From Fumia sp045615345 (GTDB taxonomy: Bacteria; Bacillota; Clostridia; Oscillospirales; Ruminococcaceae), in assembly GCA_045615345.1 (NCBI GenBank), contig JAZLER010000020.1, positions 1 through 64,000 on the forward strand: a stretch of DNA of 64,000 bases. The letters are read 5' to 3'. Each line of letters begins with the position of its first letter. The first letter of the stretch is position 1. The translations under genes were made by a program, and so were the position numbers. A model generated the notes under the pieces. The model saw nothing but the letters and a program-made list of their open reading frames with translations. It was not told the DNA's origin and did not search any database. Shown piece after piece: positions 17,855-26,397 of the stretch.

Positions 17855-19210
17855 ATGGCTTTTACAAATGCTTATCTTTCCAGAGTAATGGAAGATGTAA
17901 CAAAAAGAAATGCAAATGAACCCGAATTTTTGCAGACAGTTGAAGAGGTTTTGAAATCTCTGGAACCTATCGCTGATCAGCATCCCGAATATGAAGCACA
18001 GTCTTTGTTTGAAAGACTTACAGAACCCGAACGCGTTATCGAGTTCAGAGTAACCTGGACTGACGATGCAGGCAAAGTTCATGTAAACCGCGGTTACCGT
18101 GTACAGTTTAACAGCGCTATCGGTCCTTACAAAGGCGGCCTTCGTTTTGCTTCTCATGTAAACCTTTCTGTTATGAAGTTCTTAGCTTTCGAACAGACCT
18201 TCAAAAACAGCCTTACTTCACTTCCCATGGGCGGTGGTAAAGGTGGTTCCGACTTTGACCCCAACGGTAAGAGCGATGCAGAAATTATGCGTTTCTGCCA
18301 GGCATTTATGACAGAACTTTACCGTCATATCGGTCCTAATGTTGACGTTCCTGCAGGCGATATCGGTGTTGGCGGCCGTGAAATCGGTTACCTCTTCGGA
18401 CAGTACAAACGCATCCGTGGCGCTTACGAAAACGGCGTACTTACAGGTAAAGGTTTGTCCTACGGCGGAAGCCTTATCCGTCCCGAGGCAACAGGATATG
18501 GTGCAGTTTACTATCTCTGCGAAGTGCTTGACCACTTCAAAGATACTATCAAAGGTAAAACAATCGCAATTTCAGGTTTCGGTAATGTTTCCTGGGGTGT
18601 TTGTAAAAAAGCAGCTCAGCTCGGTGCTAAAGTAGTTACTCTTGCAGGTCCTGACGGATATATCTACGACCCCGATGGTGTTGTTACACCTGAAAAAATC
18701 GAGTACTTACTCGAAATGCGAAGCTCCGGCAGAAACAGAGTTCAGGATTATGCTGATAAATTCGGCGTTGAGTTCTTCCCCGGAAAAAAACCCTGGGGTC
18801 AGAAAGCTGACATCTGTATGCCCTGTGCTTACCAGAACGAAATCGGTATGGACGAAGCTAAACAGATTCTTGCAAACGGCGTAAAATATTACATAGAAGT
18901 TGCAAATATGCCCACAACAAACGAAGCTCTCTTCTATATGATGGACGAAGGCATTGTAGTTGCTCCTTCTAAAGCTGTTAACGCAGGCGGTGTTGCAGTT
19001 TCCGGCCTTGAAATGAGCCAGAACTCCGAAAGACTTGCTTGGAGCGCTGAAGAAGTTGACTCTAAACTCGTTACAATTATGAAAAATATCCATAAAGCTT
19101 CCGCAGATGCTGCTGAAGAATACGGAATGGGTTACAACCTCGTTGCAGGTGCTAACCTTGCAGGCTTTGTAAAGGTTGCAGATGCAATGATGGCTCAGGG
19201 CCTTGTATAA
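17855..19210 (+). CDS. gdhA: Glutamate dehydrogenase (hexameric, GdhA type)
   Basis: 451-aa glutamate dehydrogenase, interconverting glutamate and 2-oxoglutarate plus ammonia. ATG at 17855 sits behind AGGAGGAATTT; an in-frame ATG at 17834 precedes that ribosome site. Conserved FRVTWTDDAGKVHVNRGYRVQFN, the substrate-lysine region LPMGGGKGGSDFDPNG, PAGDIGVGGREIG, and the Rossmann loop SGFGNVSWG (about 231-239). Length and motifs are those of the ~450-aa NADP-type enzyme (cofactor inferred from family). Monocistronic, with its own promoter and terminator. Confidence 0.97.
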   Translation: MAFTNAYLSRVMEDVTKRNANEPEFLQTVEEVLKSLEPIADQHPEYEAQSLFERLTEPERVIEFRVTWTDDAGKVHVNRGYRVQFNSAIGPYKGGLRFASHVNLSVMKFLAFEQTFKNSLTSLPMGGGKGGSDFDPNGKSDAEIMRFCQAFMTELYRHIGPNVDVPAGDIGVGGREIGYLFGQYKRIRGAYENGVLTGKGLSYGGSLIRPEATGYGAVYYLCEVLDHFKDTIKGKTIAISGFGNVSWGVCKKAAQLGAKVVTLAGPDGYIYDPDGVVTPEKIEYLLEMRSSGRNRVQDYADKFGVEFFPGKKPWGQKADICMPCAYQNEIGMDEAKQILANGVKYYIEVANMPTTNEALFYMMDEGIVVAPSKAVNAGGVAVSGLEMSQNSERLAWSAEEVDSKLVTIMKNIHKASADAAEEYGMGYNLVAGANLAGFVKVADAMMAQGLV

Positions 19211-19227
19211 TTTAAAAGTACATAGCA

Positions 19228-19262
19228 AATCGGCATACCGTAAGGTATGTCGATTTTTTTGT
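19228..19262 (+). terminator. Intrinsic terminator after gdhA
   Basis: Stem ATCGGCATACC / GGTATGTCGAT (one G-U pair), loop GTAA, then a run of T. Confidence 0.9.
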
Positions 19263-19331
19263 CAAAAAGTCTTTTTTATTTTGAAATTTTGTGGTATACT
19301 AATAGTTACTACATTTGAAAGGAGAGTAACT

Positions 19332-20063
19332 GTGCTTCATAAAGTATTGTTTTGCGTGTCATCGGTTATAGCTTTTTATTGTGTTATAGTTACTCTTTGC
19401 CTTGGAAAGGTTAATTTTAATCTTTTTCTTATCCTGTTTTCAGTGGTTCTGGCAGTTCTGGGTTATGTTGATATGAAATTCGGGGAAATTCCTTTGATTT
19501 TTACATTGAAAAAAGTTTTTATTTTTGGTATGATAGTAATGCTTTTCGTTTTTGTGGTGCTTGAAGCGTTTGTTGTTTCGGGTGCTGCCGAAAAGGACAG
19601 GAGTAAACCCGATTATACAATAATCTTAGGTGCCGCTCTTAAAAAGGATAAACCGAGTCTTACATTAAGAAACCGCCTTGATGCATTTCTTTATTGCAAT
19701 CAGGGAGAAACTGTTATTGTGACAGGCGGTCAGGGGTTTGACGAAACTGTCCCCGAAGCGGTTGCTATGGAAAAATATCTGCGTGAAAAAGGTGTGACCG
19801 ATATTGTTGTGGAAGATAAATCCACCAATACAAAGGAAAATCTTTTGAATGCAAAGGAACTTATAGGGCGCGATTTAAGCGATGTAAATGTTAAAATTAT
19901 AAGCAGCGATTATCATTGTTTCAGGGCAAAGATGATTGCAAAAAGGTTGGGGTACCAAAATGTCACGACCTTTGGTGCTAAGACCCATTGGCTTTTAGTG
20001 CCATCATTTTATATAAGAGAAGGGCTTGCTGTGGCAAAATCCTTCATATTTGACAGGGGGTGA
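19332..20063 (+). CDS. YdcF family (DUF218) membrane protein
   Basis: 243 aa. GTG start at 19332 behind GAAAGGAGAGT; the longer open frame from 19203 runs through the gdhA terminator and is not used. Three hydrophobic segments (about 3-24, 28-45 and 58-82) lead into a DUF218/ElyC-SanA-YdcF domain: DYTIILGAALKKDKPSLTLRNRLD, VTGGQGFDETVPEAVAMEKYL, the ENLLNAKELI helix with preceding STNTKEN, and SSDYHCFRAKMIAKRLG. The family is linked to envelope metabolism and the exact reaction is unknown. It is followed after 4 bp by the dnaD-like gene. Confidence 0.85.
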   Translation: MLHKVLFCVSSVIAFYCVIVTLCLGKVNFNLFLILFSVVLAVLGYVDMKFGEIPLIFTLKKVFIFGMIVMLFVFVVLEAFVVSGAAEKDRSKPDYTIILGAALKKDKPSLTLRNRLDAFLYCNQGETVIVTGGQGFDETVPEAVAMEKYLREKGVTDIVVEDKSTNTKENLLNAKELIGRDLSDVNVKIISSDYHCFRAKMIAKRLGYQNVTTFGAKTHWLLVPSFYIREGLAVAKSFIFDRG

Positions 20064-20067
20064 GTAA

Positions 20068-20970
20068 GTGGGAATATCCGTAGGTGGTGAGTTTGTAACT
20101 CTGCCTGCTTCTGTACTTGATAAGTATCTTCCGGTTGTCAGCGGAAGTTATATCAGGGTGCTTTTGGCGGCAGTGAGAGGAAACTCAGCTGATGTTTTGA
20201 AAATATCAGAATTTTTATCGCTTCCCGAAAGCGATGTAAAAGAAGCTCTGGGATACTGGAAATCGGTGGGAGTTTTAAATGAAAATACCGATAATCTTCC
20301 TGAACGCAAAACGCGTACCGATGCAGTAAAACCCTCCGATATCACATCCGAAAGGGTTTCGGAGCAAGTGCGCGACAATATGGAGATAAAGTTTTTGCTT
20401 TGCACTGCGGAAAGTCTTTACGGCAGACCGCTTACCTCAACCGAGCAAAAGGGTTTGGTTTACATAAACGAAGTTATGGGGCTTCCTGCTGATGTCATTA
20501 TAATGGCTGTCCAGTACTGCATTTCGGAGGGAAAGGGACATTTCAATTATATCCAGAAGCTTTGCGCAGGCTGGGTTGATGACGAGATTATAACCCATAC
20601 CCGTGCAGAGGCTGAGATTAAAAAGCTTACCGAAAGAAAAAGCCGTGAGGGGAAAGTCCGTGTGGCGTTCGGTATAAGCGACCACGCTCTGACCACATCC
20701 CAGAAAAAGTATATAAATTCGTGGTTTGATGACGGGTTTGACATTGATATGATAAAAATTGCCTACGAAAGGGCAGTGGACCGTACGGGTAATCTTTCGT
20801 TCCCGTATATCAATAAGATATTGCAGTCCTGGAAGGAAAAGTGTATTTTCACCGAAAAGGATTTGCTTTTGAAGGATGCTCCGACTCCTAAGAAAAAGGT
20901 CAAAAAAAGCGATGCCTCATATGACCTTGAGGCATTTGAAAAAACTGCATGGAATGTGCCTGAATTTTAA
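20068..20970 (+). CDS. DnaD-like primosome protein
   Basis: 300 aa. GTG start behind GGGGGTGAG. N-terminal winged-helix-like region (about 1-75) with short stretch SGSYIRVLLAAVRGNSADVLKISEFLSLPESDV, and DnaD/DnaB C-terminal domains (about 110-260) including the YINKILQSWKEK motif, which matches the conserved YxxxIxxxW of DnaD-type helicase-loading proteins. It precedes a DnaI/DnaC-type ATPase by 17 bp, the usual pair for loading the replicative helicase in Firmicutes. Confidence 0.85.
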   Translation: MGISVGGEFVTLPASVLDKYLPVVSGSYIRVLLAAVRGNSADVLKISEFLSLPESDVKEALGYWKSVGVLNENTDNLPERKTRTDAVKPSDITSERVSEQVRDNMEIKFLLCTAESLYGRPLTSTEQKGLVYINEVMGLPADVIIMAVQYCISEGKGHFNYIQKLCAGWVDDEIITHTRAEAEIKKLTERKSREGKVRVAFGISDHALTTSQKKYINSWFDDGFDIDMIKIAYERAVDRTGNLSFPYINKILQSWKEKCIFTEKDLLLKDAPTPKKKVKKSDASYDLEAFEKTAWNVPEF

Positions 20971-20987
20971 AATAAAGGTGTTATGTT

Positions 20988-21962
20988 ATGAGAAATGAAA
21001 TTCTTGACAAAGCTTTAAAAATACTTGAGCAACGCCGTCTGCGTGCTGAGGTGGAGTGTAATGCTAGAGTCGATGAAATTAATCTTAAAATCCCTCAGGT
21101 TACAGATATAAGAAAAGAACTCGCCCTGACATCGATAAGGCTTTCAAAGCTTATTCTTTCAAAGGAAAAGGACATCACAAAGGGAATAGAAGAGATTAAA
21201 ACCGCAAACCTTTCGCTTCAGCAGATGGAAAAAGACCTCCTTGTAAAGGGCGGATTTCCGTCTGACTATCTTGAAGTTTCCTATTTCTGCAAAAAATGCA
21301 ACGACAAAGGGTTTGTTGACGGCGAGCGTTGTGAATGTCTTAATGCACTTATGAAAAAGATAAATTTTGACGAGGTAAACCGTCTTTCTGCGTTGAAACT
21401 TTCAAGTTTTTCGGATTTTGACCTTGGTTTTTACAGCAGGGAAAATGATGAAAATACAGGTGCAGTTCCGTTTGAGCAGATGTCAAAAATCTTAACTTAT
21501 TGCAAAAACTACGCTGAAAACTTTACCCCCCGTTCAAAAGGTATCTTTATGAAAGGCCATACGGGACTTGGAAAAACTCATCTGTCGCTTGCAATTGCAA
21601 ACCGCGTTATTGAAAAAGGATATACCGTTGTATATGGCGCGGCTTATGACCTTTTAAGAAAAATTGAGGACGAGAATTTCGGCAGAACTGAAAACAAGGA
21701 TACATTGGGCTCAGTTTTAGATGCTGACTTGCTTATCCTTGACGATTTAGGCGCTGAGTTTAATTCTCCGTTTAATCTTTCTATGGTTTACAATATTATA
21801 GATGCCCGTTGCAACAGGGAAAAAGCTACGATTATAAGTTCAAACCTTGATATTTCAGAGCTTGAAGAGCGCTATTCAAAACGCCTTGTTTCAAGACTTA
21901 TTTCACTTTTTACCTACCTTCATTTTATCGGCAACGATGTAAGACAGTTAAAACCAAGATAA
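20988..21962 (+). CDS. DnaI/DnaC-type helicase loader ATPase
   Basis: 324-aa AAA+ protein. N-terminal coiled-coil-like region (1-90), a zinc-binding cluster C101, C104, C115, C117 (CKKCNDKGFVDGERCEC), Walker A GHTGLGKTH (190-198) and Walker B LLILDDLGAE, followed by the IstB/DnaC-like sensor region ATIISSNLDISELEERYSKRLVSRL. The combination of N-terminal Cys cluster and AAA+ core fits DnaI. Same transcript as dnaD-like gene; terminator directly after the stop. Confidence 0.9.
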   Translation: MRNEILDKALKILEQRRLRAEVECNARVDEINLKIPQVTDIRKELALTSIRLSKLILSKEKDITKGIEEIKTANLSLQQMEKDLLVKGGFPSDYLEVSYFCKKCNDKGFVDGERCECLNALMKKINFDEVNRLSALKLSSFSDFDLGFYSRENDENTGAVPFEQMSKILTYCKNYAENFTPRSKGIFMKGHTGLGKTHLSLAIANRVIEKGYTVVYGAAYDLLRKIEDENFGRTENKDTLGSVLDADLLILDDLGAEFNSPFNLSMVYNIIDARCNREKATIISSNLDISELEERYSKRLVSRLISLFTYLHFIGNDVRQLKPR

Positions 21963-22000
21963 AAAATTACCCAAGTGTATAACACTTGGGTAATTTTTGT
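21963..22000 (+). terminator. Intrinsic terminator after dnaI-like gene
   Basis: Perfect stem AATTACCCAAGTG / CACTTGGGTAATT with loop TATAA and a T tail. Confidence 0.95.
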
Positions 22001-22002
22001 AA

Positions 22003-22075
22003 ATAAAATATCGCCCCCACTGTTGCGAAGACGATAAAAGACGATATTTTGTACTTCCAAGAGGAAGTGATTATC
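22003..22075. other. Small inverted-repeat intergenic structure
   Basis: Between convergent dnaI-like and pdaA-like genes: AAAATATCG and CGATATTTT form a 9-bp inverted repeat separated by about 35 bp, with an adjacent ACTTCC-AAGA-GGAAGT hairpin (about 22051-22066). No ORF. It could be a small RNA or a weak terminator for the minus-strand gene; function not known. Confidence 0.35.
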
Positions 22076-22179
22076 ATTTTAACACATTATTCTTAAAAAA
22101 TCAACAAAAAAATGGAAAATTTTTAAAATTTGTCATTTTTATCAAAAAAGATAGTCTTTTTTCGGCATTTTACTGTGTT

Positions 22180-23145
22180 TTACTGCAATATTTTGAAATT
22201 ATAGCCCTGAGAATGGGCATAATCAATAAAGTCACCCAGTATATTGTTGTTGGTACTGCCGACAGCATGGAGAAGATAGAGCGCACCATCGTGCAATGCA
22301 CCGTTTAATTTCTGCAAAGATGCCGCCTCATCAGGCTGATTATCCACTTCCCAGTCCTTGTAAGCAAAGCTCCAGAGCAGGGTTTTATACCCCAAAGACT
22401 GCACCTGGGCTAAAACCCGTTCGGAAAATTCACCCATCGGAGGGCGGAAAAGTGTCATTTCATATCCGAAGTTTTCTGAGATATAGTTGTGAAGGTTCAT
22501 AGTTTCTGCTTCGCAACGGGCAATGTCGGCAGTGGGGTAGGAGATGTGCTTGTCGCTGTGGTTGCCTACAATATGACCTTCTGAAATCATTCTTTTAATA
22601 AGTTCGGGCTGTTTTTTTGCATAATCCATTGTCACAAAGAAAACAGCGTTTACGCCCTTTTCTTTTAATGTATCAAGAATAGTCGCGGTGTATCCGTTTT
22701 CATACCCTTCATCGAAGGTGAGATAGATATTCTTTTCACCGCTTCCGATAAAGTACGCATCATATTTTCCATACTTTTCCTGATATTTTACAGAAGAAAC
22801 GGGGCGGTTTTTATTATCAACCTGAACACCCTGACCCCAGCCTTGCTTGGTGTTATCAAGCTTTGAAAGGTCGATATTGGCGGGAGTGATCTGCACTTCT
22901 TTAACTATTTCAGAGGAAGCACCTTTACTTGGTGCTTCTTCTGAATTAAGACGGCTCTCATCGGGCATCATAGACTCGATACCTGATTCCACATCGGAAA
23001 TTCCTGAGCTTACTTTTGATTCCACATCGGAAACGGCAGAGTTTACATCACTACCGATGCCCGAATTGTTTTTGTCCTTGTTTCCGCAACCGACAAGCAT
23101 CAGGGCAGCTACAAGGCAAACAGATAAAATTTTAATGCTTTTCAC
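22180..23145 (-). CDS. PdaA-like polysaccharide deacetylase, lipoprotein
   Basis: 321 aa. Signal peptide with lipobox LVGC (C20), then a Ser/Glu-rich linker (about 25-95), then a NodB deacetylase domain (about 125-320). The domain shows TFDEGYENGYT, the GNHSDKH metal motif, FRPPMGEFSE, the LWSFAYKDWEVDNQ strand and a final LLHAVG; the GYENGYT motif is that of PdaA, the muramic delta-lactam-forming enzyme of spore cortex. This suggests sporulation, but a vegetative peptidoglycan deacetylase cannot be excluded. ATG behind AGGAGTG. Monocistronic. Confidence 0.88.
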   Translation of the reverse strand: MKSIKILSVCLVAALMLVGCGNKDKNNSGIGSDVNSAVSDVESKVSSGISDVESGIESMMPDESRLNSEEAPSKGASSEIVKEVQITPANIDLSKLDNTKQGWGQGVQVDNKNRPVSSVKYQEKYGKYDAYFIGSGEKNIYLTFDEGYENGYTATILDTLKEKGVNAVFFVTMDYAKKQPELIKRMISEGHIVGNHSDKHISYPTADIARCEAETMNLHNYISENFGYEMTLFRPPMGEFSERVLAQVQSLGYKTLLWSFAYKDWEVDNQPDEAASLQKLNGALHDGALYLLHAVGSTNNNILGDFIDYAHSQGYNFKILQ

Positions 23146-23206
23146 TTAAATTACACTCCTTTTTGCGCCATTTTCGGCACGCAATTAGTATGTCCCGAAA
23201 TTTCTC

Positions 23207-23246
23207 TAACAAAAATGCTTCCTTAAATTACATAGGAAGCATTTGA
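23207..23246 (-). terminator. Terminator after the XRE regulator
   Basis: On the minus strand, AAATGCTTCCT / AGGAAGCATTT stem with an 11-nt AT loop followed by TTTTTGTT, just downstream of the stop at 23250. Confidence 0.75.
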
Positions 23247-23249
23247 CAA

Positions 23250-23933
23250 TTATTTAATTTTATTTTCGCTGTTCTGGATAAGATTTAAAATAGAAGAAGC
23301 TTCGGTAGGATACGCAGAGGAAAGGTTTTCTGTTGTAATGTTAACGGATTCTCTTGTTTCCTGGGAGATAAGCTTTTTGTTTCCTTTGCCGGAAGCAAGA
23401 AGATTAACTTCAGCTTCAAGCTCAGCCATAGTAGCCAAGGACTTTGCAGAATAGAGATGTTTTGAAATCATAAAAAGTCCCTGTTCATTTTTGGAATTAA
23501 GTGAGAAAACTGTCCTGAACATTCTGTAAACAGAAATCATCAGGAAGTCGGAAATTTTTGTAGTGAGCTCTTTACAGTTGATTTTCTGCAGAAAATCGAA
23601 TAAAATATTTAAAGAGTTAAAAATAAGCTTTTTGTTGAGTGACGGAAGAATGCTTCCCTGTAATCTGTTGCTGACATTACCGTCTGCTTCGGGAATATCT
23701 TCAACCGAAAGGGTTTTACCTGTGCGTTCAGGCGAACGACCCAGCAAAAAGTCACAGGAAACATTATAATAGTCAGCAGCCTTCACAACGAAATCAAGAC
23801 CACATTCGCGGATACCCTTTTCGTAATGTGATAAAAGCGCCTGAGAAATACTGAGTTCAGAAGCGGCTTTTTTCTGGCTGATACCGCGTTCTTTTCTCAG
23901 TAAGGTAAGAATTCTCGGAAATTCTGAATTCAT
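23250..23933 (-). CDS. XRE-family transcriptional regulator
   Basis: 227 aa. N-terminal helix-turn-helix of the lambda-repressor/SinR type (about 6-62: LLRKERGISQKKAASELSIS..ALLSHYEKGIRECG..FLLGRSPER) and a C-terminal helical region (about 85-227) I do not recognise, with repeated LNILFDFLQK/ISDFLMISVYRMF-type amphipathic helices suggesting multimerisation. I use the ATG at 23933, 7 bp behind GGAGG, rather than the TTG two codons earlier. An imperfect inverted repeat (TGCGTAAATCTC ... GAGATAACGCA) lies just upstream and may be its operator. Confidence 0.85.
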   Translation of the reverse strand: MNSEFPRILTLLRKERGISQKKAASELSISQALLSHYEKGIRECGLDFVVKAADYYNVSCDFLLGRSPERTGKTLSVEDIPEADGNVSNRLQGSILPSLNKKLIFNSLNILFDFLQKINCKELTTKISDFLMISVYRMFRTVFSLNSKNEQGLFMISKHLYSAKSLATMAELEAEVNLLASGKGNKKLISQETRESVNITTENLSSAYPTEASSILNLIQNSENKIK

Positions 23934-23991
23934 AACCAAACCTCCATATTAAATTTTTAATTGACGCGGTTAAAAGTTTGTCGTCTGTATT

Positions 23992-24028
23992 TGCGTAAAT
24001 CTCACAATCTTCGACAGGAGATAACGCA
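23992..24028. promoter_or_regulatory. Imperfect inverted repeat upstream of the XRE gene
   Basis: TGCGT-AATCTC (from 23992) faces GAGAT-AACGCA (to 24028), arms separated by about 14 bp, 60-95 bp before the XRE start. A related TTACGCG lies at about 24050. Placement suggests autoregulation (inference). Confidence 0.35.
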
Positions 24029-24197
24029 CAGTAAATTATATAACAAAAGTTACGCGATGTAAAGAGTTTTTTTGCAAAATTAAAATTTTTGGTGAAATTG
24101 ATATTAAATTAGTTAAAAATTTGTGAAACCCGTTGTGTTTTTGACATATTTTATAGTATAATATAAGAAGTAACTTAAAATTACAGGAGGTATAGCT

Positions 24198-24866
24198 GTG
24201 ATTACTTATAAGATATATTTTATTCGTCACGGACTTACTGAAGGGAATGAAGAAGGCAGATACATAGGCTCTACTGATTTGCCGCTTTCGAAAGAAGGCG
24301 AAAAAGAGCTTATTGAATTAAAAGAAGCTTTTGAATATCCTGATGTGCAGAAAGTTTATACATCGCCTTTACAGAGATGTCTTGACACTGCTGAAATTCT
24401 GTACCCCGACAGACTTATTCATATAGTAAAGGATTTAAGGGAATACAATTTCGGCGCTTTTGAAGGCAAATCCCTCGATGAACTTAAAGACAGCGAAGCT
24501 TTCAAAAAATGGGCGCAGAGCGGTATGAAATCGGTGCCCGAGGGTGCTGAGGATATGTCTTCCTTTATAAAACGCTGTGAAGCGGGACTTGAAGAAGTCA
24601 TAGACGATATGATGAGAAATAAAGTCCACACAGCCTCGGTTATCACCCACGGCGGTGTTATAACCAATCTTCTTTCAATGTACGGATACCCTAAACGCGA
24701 ACCCCTTTACTGGACCGTTGAAAGCGGTCATGGGTACACAGCACTTCTCACCACACAGCTCTGGCAGAGGGACAAGGTGTTTGAAGTTTTTGACCCGCTT
24801 CCGTATAACGATGATTTTAATGATGATATGGGATATGAGATTTTCGATCTGGAGGAAAGTGAATAA
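24198..24866 (+). CDS. Histidine phosphatase / phosphoglycerate mutase-like
   Basis: 222-aa histidine phosphatase superfamily member. GTG start behind GGAGG. The catalytic RHG is at 10-12, with TEGN following, LQRCLDTAEI (second catalytic Arg region), FGAFEGKSLDEL (catalytic Glu) and VITHGGVI near 151-158 (second His). The pattern resembles alpha-ribazole phosphatase (CobC) or broad PhoE/GpmB phosphatases; no cobalamin genes are nearby, so the substrate is open. The next gene starts directly at the following base. Confidence 0.88.
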   Translation: MITYKIYFIRHGLTEGNEEGRYIGSTDLPLSKEGEKELIELKEAFEYPDVQKVYTSPLQRCLDTAEILYPDRLIHIVKDLREYNFGAFEGKSLDELKDSEAFKKWAQSGMKSVPEGAEDMSSFIKRCEAGLEEVIDDMMRNKVHTASVITHGGVITNLLSMYGYPKREPLYWTVESGHGYTALLTTQLWQRDKVFEVFDPLPYNDDFNDDMGYEIFDLEESE

Positions 24867-25673
24867 TTGCCTTACTATCTGTGTAAAAAGGCATTGAGAA
24901 GGCTTTTTGAAATTAAAGGAAAGGCAGCTTTGATTTTCATAATGGTGACAGTTATTTCGGCCTTGCTTTTTGCTTTGAGATATTTTTTGCCGACCATTAT
25001 GGCAATCGACCTTTTGACCACAGACAAAAAAATAACAAAAGAGTTTTTTATATTCGCGGTTTTGTTTTTTATAACGGCTTTTCTGATAGTAACTCCCTTA
25101 AAAACAGGTGTGAAAAGATGGTTTTATAAAACGGCGTGCGGAGAAAACCCTGAAACTTCACAGCTTTTTTTCTTTTTCCAATGGAAAAGATTTTTAAAAT
25201 GCATAGCCTTGAAGTTAACGATATATTTTAAAAAAATTATTTTGGCAACAGTGCTTTTTTTACCGTCAGCGCTTATAATTCTCGAAATACTTTATATGAG
25301 AAACTATTCTTCCGAGGAATCACTTCTTTCGCAGATAATTCTCGCGTTTGTTTTTGTGGTGCTTACAATATGCGCGATATGGATTTTTATTCTTTTATCG
25401 GCACGATATTTTCTTTCGGAATATCTTATCGGCGAAATGTCGGTGAAAAACGCTGTCAGAAAATCTGTGATGTATATGTCACAAAAAAGAAAAAATCTCT
25501 TTTTTGTATATCTTTCATTTGTAATATTCTTACCGGTAATTTATCTTTATAAAAATATGGCACTCGCTTTTTATGCGAGAAAACTGACAATAAAGGAGCA
25601 ACAAAATGATAAGCAAAGTATCGGATGCCAAGAGGGTTGTAATAAAAGTAGGTACTTCCACATTAGCACATAA
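24867..25673 (+). CDS. Integral membrane protein of unknown function
   Basis: 268 aa, TTG start directly after the previous stop with GGAGGAAAG 9-10 bp before it. About four hydrophobic segments (roughly 17-38, 57-78, 125-146, 155-180) plus a fifth near 215-232, with basic loops and a very high Phe/Ile content. It loosely resembles DUF975-type proteins but I do not recognise it. The last ~22 codons (after QNDKQ) overlap proB by 68 bp in another frame and look non-conserved, so the functional end may be near 25605. Confidence 0.6.
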   Translation: MPYYLCKKALRRLFEIKGKAALIFIMVTVISALLFALRYFLPTIMAIDLLTTDKKITKEFFIFAVLFFITAFLIVTPLKTGVKRWFYKTACGENPETSQLFFFFQWKRFLKCIALKLTIYFKKIILATVLFLPSALIILEILYMRNYSSEESLLSQIILAFVFVVLTICAIWIFILLSARYFLSEYLIGEMSVKNAVRKSVMYMSQKRKNLFFVYLSFVIFLPVIYLYKNMALAFYARKLTIKEQQNDKQSIGCQEGCNKSRYFHIST

Positions 25674-26397
25674 AACAGGACTTTTGAACATCCAGAGAAT
25701 GGAAAAACTTGTAAAAGTGCTTTCTGACCTTAAAAATGCAGGCAAGGAGGTTATCCTTGTTTCTTCGGGTGCAATAGGGGTTGGCGCAGGTAAAATAGGA
25801 CTTAAAGAACGCCCCCGTGAAATCCCTGTAAGACAGGCTTGTGCCGCAATCGGTCAGTGCGAGCTGATGTACTGCTATGACAAGTATTTTTCGGAGTACA
25901 ATCACACAGTGGCTCAGGTGCTTATGACACGCGATATCATCGACCACAAAGAACGCGAACAGCATGTTGTAAACACATTTATGAACCTTTTAAACTTTGG
26001 CATTATCCCCGTTGTAAACGAAAACGATACCGTTTCCACTGAGGAAATTGAGTTTGGCGACAACGATACCCTTTCTGCAATTGTAGGTTGCCTTACAAAT
26101 ACCGATTTGCTTATAATTTTAACAGATATTGACGGCGTTTACGATAAAAACCCCCGTGTTCACAGCGATGCAAAGCTTATAAATGAGATTGAAAAAATTG
26201 ACGACAGCGTAAAGGCTCTGGCAGGTGGGGAAGGTTCTCACCTTGGCACAGGCGGTATGATAACAAAGATTACTGCTGCTGAAATCGGGCTTGAGGCAGG
26301 GTTCCCGACAGTTATAATGAATGGACAAAATCCCGAAAAGCTTTACGATTTGTTTGAAGACAAAATAGTGGGTACTTTTATCGGAGGAAGAAAATAA
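25606..26397 (+). CDS. proB: Glutamate 5-kinase
   Basis: First enzyme of proline synthesis, phosphorylating glutamate. 263 aa, the short form without a C-terminal PUA domain. ATG behind AAGGAG. Amino-acid kinase motifs: VVIKVGTSTLAH (5-ish phosphate-binding start), ILVSSGAIGVG, PVVNENDTVSTEEIEFGDNDTLSA and the GTGGMITK loop. TAATG overlap with proA shows coupling. Its start lies within the 3' end of the upstream membrane-protein frame. Confidence 0.96.
   Translation: MISKVSDAKRVVIKVGTSTLAHKTGLLNIQRMEKLVKVLSDLKNAGKEVILVSSGAIGVGAGKIGLKERPREIPVRQACAAIGQCELMYCYDKYFSEYNHTVAQVLMTRDIIDHKEREQHVVNTFMNLLNFGIIPVVNENDTVSTEEIEFGDNDTLSAIVGCLTNTDLLIILTDIDGVYDKNPRVHSDAKLINEIEKIDDSVKALAGGEGSHLGTGGMITKITAAEIGLEAGFPTVIMNGQNPEKLYDLFEDKIVGTFIGGRK

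Noticed and set aside
22144..22162. AAAAAAGA-TAG-TCTTTTTT as the pdaA-like terminator
   Set aside because: A/T-only stem is too weak to assert.
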